Shown piece after piece: positions 49,111 to 61,600 of a stretch of 64,000 bases of DNA. How positions within the stretch are numbered: the first letter of the stretch is position 1; each line of letters begins with the position of its first letter. This stretch comes from Burhinus oedicnemus (lineage: Eukaryota > Chordata > Aves > Charadriiformes > Burhinidae): positions 463,280-527,279 of the forward strand of contig VFFE01007485.1 in NCBI GenBank assembly GCA_008921705.1. The letters run 5' to 3'. A program made the translations under genes and the position numbers. The notes beneath the pieces were generated by a model. It saw only the letters and a list, made by a program, of their open reading frames with translations, had not been told where the DNA came from and did not search any database.

Positions 49111-52100
49111 TATGCTTTTGCGTTTTTGTTGGTTTGTGGGGTTTGGAGGGTTTTTTTTTAAGTTTTCACATGGTATGTATCATTTATACCCTCTTGATCT
49201 TCCTTTTCATTATGGGGTAAATTTCTTAGGACATGTTTTCTTTGTCCTCAGCTGTGAATAAGTCGATGTTAATTTTATACAATAAGATTGAAATGCAAGA
49301 AAAAAGAGAGCTGTTATTTTTTATCTAGTATCTGAAAGACTAAAAGTCAGTAAGATAAAATATGAAATAAATGAGCAAGTCACTAGGTGTGAGAAGATAC
49401 TTAAGAATTAAAGCCTAACAGACAAGTCACTGAGGTAGCAAAAATGGATCTTTTTTTTACTTTTTGCATCCAACTTTCAATCCGCACCTTCCAAATCTTA
49501 TACATTTGAGCATATTGTCAGGACCCATTGTCCTGCTGCATCCAGCCCTTTGATGAGAGATTGCTGCTTTCCAGGGCTGCCCTGCCTCCTCTTCTACCAT
49601 CTCATGAGATTTACACTCACTCTGAGCTAATAAGCTTGCTGGGAACTGGGTAATTCAGCCTATGAAATACTCCAACGGGAGTTTTCTATTTCCTAAGGAT
49701 TTCTAATTCCAGGAGTTGAGTTCAAATCACAGTCTATTCACAGGGATTTTCTGCTGTTCACCCTGTGCTCTTACACCTCAGCAGTAAAGCACACGTCTTT
49801 GTTGGGGAGAACCTGGCTCAAACGATAACCCAGGTATTCCTCTTCATGAACGCAGATATCGACATCATGTTCCTGGTTTCTCTGGTTGCCATAGCAATCA
49901 ACGGCGAAAGGGAGAGTGGTTTTGGGCAAAGCACTGCTGTATTAAATTGAGCTAAGTAAATGTAGCTGGCATGAAGTAACACTAACAGCTTGGTTTCAAA
50001 GCCCTTTTTTTGGAGAGGGGGAATTTACAATGAGGAAGATCAACAACTTCTGCCAAAAAACTCCTCTTGAGCAGGTGAGTTAGGGGTGGAATTGAAAAGC
50101 AGGCATTTTCTGCATATACATACAGGGGTGACTGATTATACTCTCACATGGATTTAAGAAAATATCACTATATGTCCCATTGCCTTCTCAGGGAAATATA
50201 TTAGATGGGATAATGCACAAGGTGCAGAGAAATTGTGCATCCTGGGTATTAAACTTTCAGTGTAGGCATCCTCTTAACTCCGAGCATGAGTGCAGATAGG
50301 TGTGATAAGTGTATGTTCAAGTGCCGTGTCTGAATCAAGCATTAATGCCCTGAATTTCAGCTCAGCAGAATTAAACAGCACGACGGCTCTCATCCATACA
50401 AAGGCAGATAAGCAGTGCTGAAAGCACACGAATTCAAGGTGTCCAGTACGTCCAAAAGCTCCTATTGAGCTTAATAACTCCTGCAAGTTCTAAAAGCTCT
50501 GAAAACTGGACCCTCTTTGTACTCTGTTCCCAAAGTGTCACTGACAGAGAACTTCAGAAATTCACTTTACTTTACCTCAGTTTCCCTGTTTATAAAAGGG
50601 GGGGAGGGAAAATCCTGAACTGTCTATACAAAGTGTTTTTGAAAATTGCTAAGGAACAGTTCACACACAAGCAAACGTAATATTGTTATTTATTTGATAA
50701 TAGCTGTGTTTAATCAAAACTTTTTGATCTGTCCCTTTAAATATATTTGGTGAGAGAATGCAGTGCAGCGTTCAGTCTCAATCCTGAACAAACAGTGTCA
50801 AATAACTTTACCAGAGCGGGAAAGGAATAATATAGAGGACAACATGGGATACAGAAATATCTAAATTGAGATAAGCTTTTGAACTGAGAGCTGCAGCAAG
50901 AGCACAGCACATTAATTACGATGATTATTTATATTTCACAATTCTATAGCACTATTCATTTGCAACAAGCTTTCCAAACTATATATAGATACTGTAGAGA
51001 GGCTCCACAGTGAGAACCTTTTCTATAGCATCTCTTCCCGGAGGATGGTATTCAGTTGATACAGGATACTTACCTCAGAAGTTGGGCAAAACACTTTTAT
51101 CTAAAGGTTCCAGTCAATCCCAGCTTACAGAGAAACAGTATTTAGTTATTCAAAATGCACATGAAAGGCAGTCCTTCAGGAGTTTAAAAGCAAACTGCAA
51201 GCTTTTCTTTCTTAGCGCAGTTACTGAGTTTCTGGCAACTTGAGAGAGAGACTTCTCTGGCTGCTTGTTTAAGCTGCAGTCTTCGTATTGGACAAAGCTT
51301 AAAAATGGAACACGTTGCACTGAAATTCTGGGGGATATAAAATTTTATTATTTTTTTTTAATTATATGAATAACTTAACCTCAAGGAGGCTAGATATTCA
51401 CCCGAGAGGAAACCACAGTTTGCCATTATGCAGAGCTCTTTTTACACTTCTCTTACTATGAAGACACTCTTCAAATAAGATTAAATTACTTTCAGCAATA
51501 AAGGGTGACCAATAATGGAAGCCAATGTTAAAATTCTTGTTACGTCCAATGGAATCAGGACTTACATATAATGCACTTTTGTAGTGGCCTTACCCTTTCT
51601 ACAAAGCAGTAAAGGGATTTTTTGCTTCTCTGATTCACATTTAGGCTGAATTTACTCAGCTGCGACGTATTGCCAGTTGCAGTAATGGAGGGGCTGGGTT
51701 TTGTTGGAGGTTTGTCCGTAAATATAACACAAAGCTCATTTGTGCAGCAGTGTAAAGGATTTTTGCCAATGTTAGCGTGAATTTCTAAGACCTTAACTTC
51801 TGTCATAGCAAAACTATCGAATTCTATAGCTACTACTAATAATAATAGTAATAACAACAACAACCACTATTCCAAAATATGCTCGCTCTCACCCCAAGCA
51901 ATATACAGCCTAAATCCACAAAACAAACTTGTAACAGGCATCATATAAAATAAATTCTGCATTTGCAGCTGAAATTAGAATCTGGGGCAACTCCAGCTGC
52001 AGTAGAAGAGAAAAGCTCCAACCACTAAGCTCTTGCTGTTTTTGAAAACAATGAGCATTGAACTCTTTTCTGCAGGACAGTGTAGTTCCAACAGAGACAA

Positions 52101-52502
52101 CAGAAATCGGCAGAGCTCCAGGATCTCCAACTCCTCCCCTCCCAACCCTCTGAAGATAATGAAAAATACAAAGGTTTCAAAAGGTAAAACTCCGTAGCTT
52201 CAGGTTTAGGGACCAGTTGTAAAAGGAGCAAATGCCCCTCTGCCCTTTCAAAGGGACAGATACACCCTGGCTTTGTGACTAGTCTCTGAGCGGGGATATA
52301 ATGAGTCCTGTCTTGTTTGGGCCGTATCTGCCAGTTGCACAGATGTTCCCCTCATTAGCAGAAGTGATGGGCTAGATGGGAGCGAGCCATTGATGACCGA
52401 TTGGACCATTCTGAATTAAAAGATAAACAGGAAAGAGCAGAACACTGGGCAACTATTTCTCTACATTTCTCCAACAATAAATGGTTCTGTGTGTATCTAT
52501 GA
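49111..52502. other. Unique AT-rich non-coding DNA
   Basis: No gene or repeat that I can name. Short frames only. Confidence 0.55.
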
Positions 52503-52712
52503 CAACGCTACAAGGATGGAGATGATTCCAGTGTTCATAGAATGCGTCCAAGTACAAACCTACAAACAGAACAAGAGCAACGGAAGCAGGAAAATGAATT
52601 AGCTGCAGCTAAGCAAAAGAGGCTAGAAATATTCACAGACATAAATAAAAATGCAAGCGATATCATTTGTAAGAATTCAGTGAAGAAGATAAAGGAATTA
52701 CGTGAAGTGTAA
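52503..52712 (+). other. Possible exon or pseudogene fragment, unidentified
   Basis: A 69-codon frame lies between a TGA (52500-52502) and a TAA (52710-52712), with the first ATG at 52542. The translation is strongly hydrophilic and helix-prone: TEQEQRKQENELAAAKQKR, then IFTDINKNASDI and VKKIKELREV. The Q/E/K-rich segment looks like a coiled-coil or linker of a real protein more than like random translation of AT-rich DNA. I do not recognise it. There is no clear splice acceptor, so a processed-pseudogene remnant or the last exon of an unseen gene are both possible. Confidence 0.25.
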
Positions 52713-55700
52713 ACTTAGAGAACAACAAAGAACCCAGGATTCTCTTTAAAAAGGACTGCAGGAAAAGAAAGAGCCGCTTGTATTAAATTACGTTTACATT
52801 AAACTAATTATAAAAATAGGTACAGAGATTTTTTATAAAATTTTACTTTATTTATTTTTAACTAAAATATAAATTTTTTTACAAACAAGATCTGCTTTAA
52901 GTGCAGTAGAAAAGAAAAGGAAAAGAAAGGGAGACAATGAAAGGACCTACAGATGCCAAATGCATCGATAATAACATCAGGAAACTTGTGATGACCTATC
53001 AATTATTTCAATAACTCCTGGTTTCCTATGAATTTCTGCCTTGTGATTGACTGCTTTGCTGCTTTGCTTTTTAAATAAGCTTTCCTCATAGTTAGGGCAC
53101 CCAAAAGAAAATTTGTACTGTGTAGAAGGCCCTTGTTACATGAAATTTAAGTTCTCAGTGAAATCTTTAATCCACTCTGGAGAATATAAAAACTCTAAGG
53201 CTACCTGATTTCTCCAGACTTTGTAGGAGCTTTGGTTTTGCCTACATTGTAGAACAGCTCTAATCTTGCAGCTGTCTAATGTTACAGTCATCCAAACTGG
53301 CAGATTTCTTGGACTCTTAAACCCTGAGTTCATTTTGCTAGCACATTTAAACATCCAAATGTGAATTCTGAAAGGCAGGAAAAATGCTCATGCGCTTGAG
53401 TATACTCATTTCTTGCCCTCATAGTGTAGACACAGCATTCGAGATGGGGACACTACAATCAGTTTTTGTAGAAGTTGATTGACAGCTCCAAAGGTCAGAG
53501 CAGCGAGGAGCAGTGGACACGCAAACAGGCACATATAGACCATGAATGCATTTCTTTCAGGTGGAATTCAGCTCAAGATGAATTGGATTTCAGTCTCTAA
53601 GTGCATATATGTGAGTGAAGTATCTAAGCTCCTAATACTACCAGCAAATGGCTAAAATTTGACTCTGTTGCTTCCACATAAGCAACCAGCGCTGTCTGAG
53701 ATACCCTGTGGTCCCCCAGGTATCCACGAGGCCCTGGCAGACATGACCAAGAACCTAAGGGAGACCCATGGTATGTTGAGTTAGTACCTGAAGGTCAAGT
53801 GGGGTATTCTGGATTTCTAAGAAGGCATGAGGAGATTTACTTCTGGGTAGCTGTATCAACTCCCTAATCAAAACTAGAATCTGAGGAGTGATTCACCCTC
53901 AAGTGAACTGAAGTGTTACAGCTACTCAGGTGAATACTTGGAAGCTTAGAAACCCTTATCACATTTAAACACTAAAATATAGTTGATTACAGACTGGAGC
54001 TGAGTCCCATCCCTTGTTTCTATTGGAAACACAAGTAGATGTGATCAAAGTTATGGAAAAGTGGGAAATAAAAAACCTCTAAGAATAACTATGCAACATT
54101 TTGGAAACTAAATAAAATAAATTAAAAAAAAAAACATTTTCTGTATTAACTTCTATAAGATTATTCACTTGCTTAAATTAGACAGTGTGCTTGACTGTGT
54201 TGCAAAAGCAGGGCCATATTGTGAAAGAAAAAAAGAAAAAAAAAATCTAAAATGATTTCCACAAAGTGAATATTTAAAACACAAAGACCTGAAGTACTTT
54301 AAATTTTTCTTTGAGTCTCTGGGCACCTAAATGCTCACCATCTTAGCTCTTTTTCTCAGTTTTGTTTTGTTCTTTAGCAATGTGTTCATTGTCGTTAATC
54401 ATGTCGCTTTCAGAAATGAAAAATTTCCTAATTAATTAGCACTTCAGACAGAGGTATTTAAATGCAATTACATATTTGCAGCTTTGGGGTTTTAAACAAA
54501 GCTGATTAAAGTGAACATTGAAGTTGACTCTGTTGAATTCATACATGAAAAAAATAGTTTAGGTTTTAGGCATTTTACAGGTGTCCCATACAGTTTCAGG
54601 ATGCAGCATTCCATATGTCTCTCAAGAGCCTAACCGATTCACTCCAAAGACAAGGACCCATTTCTGTTTTATCAGGGATCAGCATCTGACAGAGGTGAAT
54701 ATTTAAGTTATTCTGCAAAATACATGCTTAAGTCTAGTATCATGACTTCTGTTAAAGTTATTTGGGCTGGCTATAATGCAGTTAAACCAATTAATAACGT
54801 ATTGTAAGAGGAATGTCAGTTTGGAACATCTTGTAGATCAAAATGATAGAGATTGTGTTGCAAAACTATCCCTTTAAAGGCACTTTATCAAATGCACAGC
54901 CAAGTAAATGTATTTGAAATAAAGCTAGGAATCTGCAAGTAAGCAAATATGTGAACTATTTCAGTGATTTTGGCCTTCTCATTTGTTTAAATATCATTTT
55001 TGGTGTACAAAATTCCTCTGTTACTGCTAAGCTTGGAGGGTGTATTGTGGATCCAAACTGCCTCTACAGGCAAGTGCCAGAATTGCCTTTCTAGATTGCC
55101 TATCTAGAAACTTTACTAAATCCCCATCAGTGTTTAAATGACTGCACCTCCAGGCTGCTGCATTGCACCCAGACTTGTATCATCAAAGGCTTATTATATT
55201 TTAATAGATAAAAAAAAATTGAATTGTCCCGTTGTGTTATTCTCCATGTGAATTGACCAGTATTTCAAAAGCTACTGAGGCCCTGCTTTATTCATAAAGT
55301 AAGTCATGTTTACGACTTTATGAATTTTTGAAATCAATTATACTTGATCTCAATCAATTTCCATTATTTTAACAAATCTGGAGAGAGAATAATATCCTTT
55401 AGAACTATAAAAGAAATGTTCCAGTGTAGGCTGGAGCATCTTTCCACCTTTCCTCTGCAGGCAAAACAGATGGAAACTTCGTAACTGCTATATACTGGAC
55501 ACCTAATGGTCGTACAATTTAGGTTGCTGTTGGTCCTCAGTATTTCTTAGGAAAACAAACTCTTTTTATCAAGAAATGACTGGAGTGAGAAGTTGCTTTC
55601 TCTTTCCTCATTTGTACTTATAAACTCCTGTTTCACCTGTTCACTTGTTATCACTTTCCTCCGACAACTGTCTTTGTATTTATGCATGGCAAAATAAATC

Positions 55701-57531
55701 CATAAAAACAGGGTTTTTTTCATCAGCATTTTTTCAAGATGCTACACTACCTTCCTGTAGACCATCAACAGCCATTGCAACATTTCACGCCCCATCTGTG
55801 ACAAATTATTAGGGTTCAATCTGCAGTTACACGTCAAAGCTATCATTTGAATCAATGTCTGTGTTAAAGTGCTATTGTCACCCCCTACTAACAGCTCTGT
55901 TGCTTACTGGTCACAGCTCCTGTTTCAATTTATTATTTTGGCAGCTCAAAACAGGTGATTTTTTCCCTGAACACTGTGGGACACTGTACTGAAACAATTC
56001 TCCAATATTGATTTAGAAAGAGTACCCATTAGCTTTTGTTTTCTGTCACTGTGTTGTCTCAACACCTGCAAAATTACTTCTAATAACAGTGTATTTGATT
56101 CTTTGAAAAACAGGGGTTTGGCGATAGGTTGGTCTTTCGTTTCAAAATATGCTTTTCTTGCAAACCCAGTAATGATGGAAATATGTATTTTTAAATGGGT
56201 AATACTGGCTGTTTACGTTACAGTAGTACACAGTAGTATTCAGGTCCCTCAACAAAAAACTGAGCCCCTTTGTGCAGGGTACGGGCTACACACAAAGGAA
56301 GAACTCATACGTGCTCCGAGAGAGTTTTCATGTCATATTAGCCCTCATTTTATCTCATTTTGCTCTATTTTTAGCATTAGTTCTGATTTATTTTTATTAT
56401 TATTAATAGTAGGAATGTAAGTCCTGAAACAGCCTATTAGGAATAAAACATTTTTGGGAGGCAATTAGGAATTAATGTTGACAGGGTTTAAAATTGAGGT
56501 GTTATCAGCAGCTTTCAGGAAAATGATCTGACGGGAAAAGACAATTGATTATAATTTGACTTCCTCCTCCCCCAAAATATTAAAAATGAAACTAGCAAAA
56601 ATACATAAAAGGACTTCATGTCTGCAAGCTTGTAACAGTGTGGGGTTTTCATAAGCTGAAAGGGGATTTACTGGTCTGTGATGAGTTATTAAAAAGAGGT
56701 GTCATTTTTCATATAGATTCGTTTAAAATGTAAGCCAGTTTCTGTGTTGTCACTAAAATGCTAACCAGTAGCAGTAGCAGTTTAAATTGGCATTATTAAC
56801 AGTTATTTCCAAAGCTGGATGCTAAATGAACTTTGTTTTTGCTTCTACCTGTCCGTATTTCCAGCTGCAGCTTGAAGGATGGCAGAATAATTGGAATCAA
56901 AGGTGATAAGAAAATGAAAAGTAAAGAGAAATCAAGTACTTATGCCAATCAATCAGTAACCGAATACATTAAGGACAAATATAAATCTTCTCTTCCCAGA
57001 GATGATAGTTTAACTCACGCCATAATGTATATTTCACATTTCAAAGGCTGTATAATATAAATTGGCTTTTTTATTCAAAATACAAATTGGCTGTTGCTCA
57101 CTTTCTTAGCTTGTTCTTCCTTGAAGTTGCACGGGGAATCTCAATAAGCACCACATTTTAAAAACATAAGTCTGAAGAGACTGAGATACCAGAGTGTTTT
57201 ATGATTCTGGGTTGTACACTCAGATGGAGGAGCTCTTTTCACTGTATGTAAGTTTTCTAGTAGAACGGGGTTCTGGGACAGGAGACAGTGAAACCAGCAG
57301 TAGTATGAATATACACCACTGCAAGAATAAACCCTAAAAATACTCCAGAGTGAAAGAAATAAAGAAATCGAAGGAAAGACTCTCACAGATTTTGGTGGGC
57401 TTTGGATTCACGACTATCAACCTGCACTGACAAGATGGGACACAGACCTACTGCCACTCCATTGGAAGATCTGGGAACTCTGACCTGGTGGCTGGCAAAG
57501 ACAGGATGAACATGCTGTTCATTTTGCTTGA
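52713..57531. other. Unique AT-rich non-coding DNA
   Basis: No gene recognised. The sequence includes A-rich runs near 54123-54135 and 54229-54245, and a homeodomain-like palindrome at 54428-54439. The frame at 56833-57060 has a pyrimidine tract and AG before it (about 56864), but no recognisable protein motif. Confidence 0.5.
54420..54560. promoter_or_regulatory. Candidate enhancer with homeodomain palindrome
   Basis: The 12-bp palindrome CTAATTAATTAG at 54428-54439 contains TAATTAATTA, the form bound by dimers of paired-type homeodomains. The motifs GTATTTAAATGCAATTAC and CAAAGCTGATTAAAG follow within 100 bp. The block has no repeat or open frame. Calling it an enhancer is inference. Confidence 0.2.
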
Positions 57532-57885
57532 CTTGAGAAGGCCTACAAATACAGTCTGCCATTGTGGCAAATGAATTCAGGCCATTCTAAGAAGGATCTC
57601 TCACAGAAGGACCGTTATCTCTTCCTTTTTAATACCACCATTGAGAAAACAGATAGGACAGTTGCAGCCTACGCAGGCTATGAGGACCACCTGCATCTAC
57701 CCGCTTTGCAGATAAAACCCTCCAAGAAGGTTGGCATTGTAGATACCACCCTAGCCAGTCCCATAGGGATCCCTCCACATGTTCAGCAAGGGTTGGTAGC
57801 TACATTTGCCTCACATCTGTTTGGGGCCTTCCCTGGAAAACATACGGTCTATGCAGCTGTTGTACATAGATGTGCCTGTGAATGA
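57532..57885 (+). other. Unidentified open frame, possible processed pseudogene or exon
   Basis: A 117-codon frame runs from just after a TGA at 57529-57531 to a TGA at 57883-57885. The first ATG is at 57571. The base composition is richer in GC than the surroundings, and the translation has a balanced composition: KDLSQKDRYLFLFNTTIEK, TVAAYAGYEDHLHLPALQ, KKVGIVDTTLASPIGIPP and FASHLFGAFPGKH. I do not recognise a family or a catalytic motif. GC-richer sequence continues on both sides in other frames, so an older, frameshifted coding sequence is possible. Confidence 0.3.
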
Positions 57886-58454
57886 ATGAAGGTGCCTGTG
57901 TTAGCCACTGGTACGTTGTGTGTCTCTTCCACAGCTTGCACATGAAATGTCACCTTGGTAACTGTGGACAGAGTTGGGACGACTTGTGTGGAGTTCATCC
58001 AAGAGACCCACGCGCTCCAGAAAGCAGGCTGTAGCGCTGTCTCCAGGACCCGTGCATTTCATATGTTGTGTCATCCCTTCATCTCAATGGAAATGCAGTG
58101 GGATGTTCCCTCAGCAATGATGCTTACTGGTTAGAGAGCAGGCTGCAGGGACAGCCACGCTTTGTTTCTATCTCCTTCTTCTTCTTCTAACAATGTTCAA
58201 AGCCTCAAGAACTGCGGCCAGCTCTATCTAAATTGGGATCAGGGATCTTGAGTCCTGTGTTTTGTTTTGTCAGGTTTTCCAGGGAACAGCTGGCAATAAC
58301 TCTGGATTTTCTATGTCATGATTCATAGAATAGATTTGTAATTGACATCCCTAACATTTTCAACATGATTATTTATCATATTCAAAAGGCTCCCATCAGT
58401 ACATTAATTAAGATTATGTGTTAGAAATGTAAATATTTTTTGTTTATTCTATAG
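57886..58454. other. Unclassified sequence between two open frames
   Basis: GC-richer at 57890-58200, then AT-rich. It may belong to the same unidentified relic as 57532-57885. No motif is named. Confidence 0.4.
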
Positions 58455-58609
58455 ATGATCCAGAAAGTAGACTTCTTTCACAAAAATTATTTGACAGACA
58501 TTTAAGAGAAATAGAAAATCAGTTTGCAAAGGAGTTTCACTATGAAACAGATTCATATAAGTTAAATACTTGTGTAACAACTGTTTCATCCATTTCTGCT
58601 TGCATCTGA
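58455..58609 (+). other. Candidate terminal coding exon, unidentified
   Basis: A pyrimidine-rich tract, TTTTTTGTTTATTCTATAG, ends at 58454 and forms a good splice acceptor. The following sequence is open for about 51 codons to a TGA at 58607-58609 (phase: AT completes a split codon). The translation is DPESRLLSQKLFDRHLREI, ENQFAKEFHYETDSY and VTTVSSISACI, with an amphipathic helical start. I cannot name the gene, and no upstream exon is certain. It may be a chance frame. Confidence 0.25.
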
Positions 58610-61600
58610 TGCACGGACACATTTAACTTGAGGCAGACATCTGTAAACATCATTGTAGCAACTTTACTTCTTCTTGGTTTTCTGCTCATTGTGTTTATCA
58701 ATATATGTGCATAAAGATCAGAATGTGCTTAAGTGTATCACTGAATTGGAGACAGATTACAGTGTAGAGGCTTGCAGGGAGTTTGGATCTGATCAGTGCA
58801 AAGTTGCTATTAAAAACAGGGAGTCAATTGCATTTGATGAACAATGGTTAGCCTACAGGTCTCATCGTCTATACCTTCTGTTATAAGATATTGGATCAAA
58901 CCTGAAAAACCTTTCTTACATCAGCCCAAAATTTAATCATGAGGCTCACAATTCTCCTTTGCTTAACCTTTCCGGAATCCCAGGGAGTGTAGTTTTCAGA
59001 GGTAATCAGTGATTCCAAATTGCTAAATATTTTGGGTGATTTACATAGAGGAATCTAAGAATTCCTTCCCAAATTTAAGCAATATGTTGAAGGTATGCCT
59101 TACGATAGCTCAGATCTTTTCTGTAGCAATTATTGACCCCAAACCACTGAACATATTTCAAACTGAAGAGTTTGGCCTGTGCATCACAGTTTTTGTTAAT
59201 TTAGTATAACTAGTTTATAGAGCCAAGAAGGTTCCAAGTCTGCCGTAAGAACAAAGGTCATGGTGTGTTTCTTCCTATCATGTGCGAAAGGCATTTGGTA
59301 GGAGCAGGAAGTGCTGACAATCCCACAGGGAAATTCAAGTGTTCACTTCTGCTGTCAAAGGGGACTGCAAATGCTACTCTTGATGGCACCAGGTCTACAT
59401 ACACATCCTCTTCTAAAAGAAGGGAAAATAAAATATTCTGTCTTGGATCATGTAAACTCCTCTGGAAGGATTTTCTTTTCTGACCAGTATGGAAAGGACA
59501 CAGGTAGTCCCTGGGTCATTTTCTTCAGAACTTCTGTGTTAAAGAGGTACCTATCAGGACATCTAACAGATGATAGCACCTGGGTAACCTTGTGTTGTGA
59601 CAACAACATATACTGCTGTTGTTGTATCAAGTGCCTGCAACCTCTGCCAGCTCAATCTGCTTGAGATAAAACTATCACTAAAGTTGCCTGTAAAGGCTTT
59701 GTTTGTAGTAACACCGTGGTGACTGAATTTTGCTAAAAGACAAAGTCAAATGACAAACTGATCAAACATCAGCTATCTGTTGTTGGTACTCCTGCCAGAA
59801 TGTGTCTTTCAATTGCCATGTTCTTCTGAGGATCTGTGGAATGTCTGGTGGTTTGAAGATTTGTCTTCTGGTCCAGCCTAATCAAAAGATATTGACTATT
59901 TCAGTTTCATCACTATTTTCATTCACAGTGGCAGTTTGTAATACATTTTTCAGCATGTTAACCACCTATCTTGAAACTATTTTACAATTAATAGCCCTGT
60001 AGGTGAAATAAGCCAGTTTTGACAGTATCATCCTTGTCCAAGATAAATGCTATTTACCTCCAAGAATACTCATTGGCTCTGGTACATGCACCACGTTAAA
60101 CAAAAAGAAATAAATCAAGAAGCTCAAAGGTCCATTTTGAATCAGTACATTGGCAAGCTTGAGAACGGCACATCAATTCTGGCAGCCAATAGCACCCAAA
60201 GGAGCAACGTGACATCCTTTGACTGCCCAACGTGAAAGATAAGGTATCCACTTATAGCTGGGTCAGCTGAGGTAGCATTTTATAGAACTCAGACTTTAGA
60301 AAGCTCAGAATTACATCTCTGAATTTCACTATGAAGAACCTTAGCTAGAATTTCAGTATGCAATACAGAGTATTTTTCATGGCAACACTTTAAAGTATTT
60401 CATTTATACCCTACAGCTTGCAAAAAAGAGCATTATCAGGAAATAATACAAAAATTGTGAATTCAAACCTTTACAGAAAAACATTATTAAGATATAGGCA
60501 AAACACTGAATGAAATTTTAAAAAGCAAAAAATTTAATCAGGCTAATTGTCAAAAAACAAAAAATATTTTTATATCTAAGAGTGGCAAACAATGCATTAT
60601 TCTTTCTCTCAAAAATCTCCAAATCAAAACCAGGAACAAAATCCTTAAGCAACTGTGATAGAATGGCAGTATGTCACTCAGGAATAAAAACTTTAAATCC
60701 TTGTGAAAATTCATTTTGCATGTAAAGATTTTCAGAACAAAGACAAAAGAAGAAAATGTGTAAGTTTTTGCTACTTATATCTGAAATGGCTAAGATTTTT
60801 TTCTTAATATAGTTAATAAATTCAGAAATTCTTCCTGAAGTTAGAAAGAAAACTCCTACCAGTTGTGACAATATGTAACATTCTGTATTTTTATAATAAT
60901 TTTCATTTTAAATGAAAAGGAGATCTGTAACAGTACTCATGACTAAATATTATTAAAAATGGAGAACTACATTTTATTTTGTGAAAGAAAACAATGCACG
61001 GGGAAGAACAGTAAGACACGTTCAGTATAGAAATAATTATGTCTTCCCTGATTCCTGTGTAATATGCCGTATATTTTGTCATGCCAGTGGAAACAGTCAT
61101 GCTGTGCTGTCTTTGCTCTTTCTTATTAATAGAAGCTTCCAAACAGAGCAAGGTAGACAGATGAACTAGAAGCAATTATATTTGCTTTGGAGAGAAAAAC
61201 TATGTCCTGATTAAGGGTTGCTTTGCTGAAATGAATGAGTCAAGCCCAGCTTACCTAAGTGTGCTCACTCCTAACATGAGTATGTGCTTTCAGAACCAGA
61301 GGTTGTCTCTCCACATGGCCTATGAAGAGCCTGTGCCAGCACACACCTGGACATATCACAGATGCCCTGGTACTCCTTTGTAGTCCATGAAGTTCATGTC
61401 GACAGAGTTAAAAACATTCATACTACTTGCAGCCCAGACTTTCAAACAGAACAATTTGCACCCTAGACTCCCTCGACTCTGTTGACCAGCTATATATTAA
61501 CTATAAAGGTTGTTTAGGCTTATTTCTTCACATGTTTATATTTTCACTGCAGATGCCTCCATTAAATCAGATGGATCATACCATGTGTTAATTTTCTGAC

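Noticed and set aside
52250..52420. Sequence resembling a CR1 3' UTR (GATGGGCTAGATGGGAGCG)
   Set aside because: The match is too short and lacks the tail and the ORF2 blocks.
59311..59664. A 117-codon + strand frame
   Set aside because: The translation is rich in C, L and S runs with no motif. An overlapping frame of similar length in another phase suggests chance.
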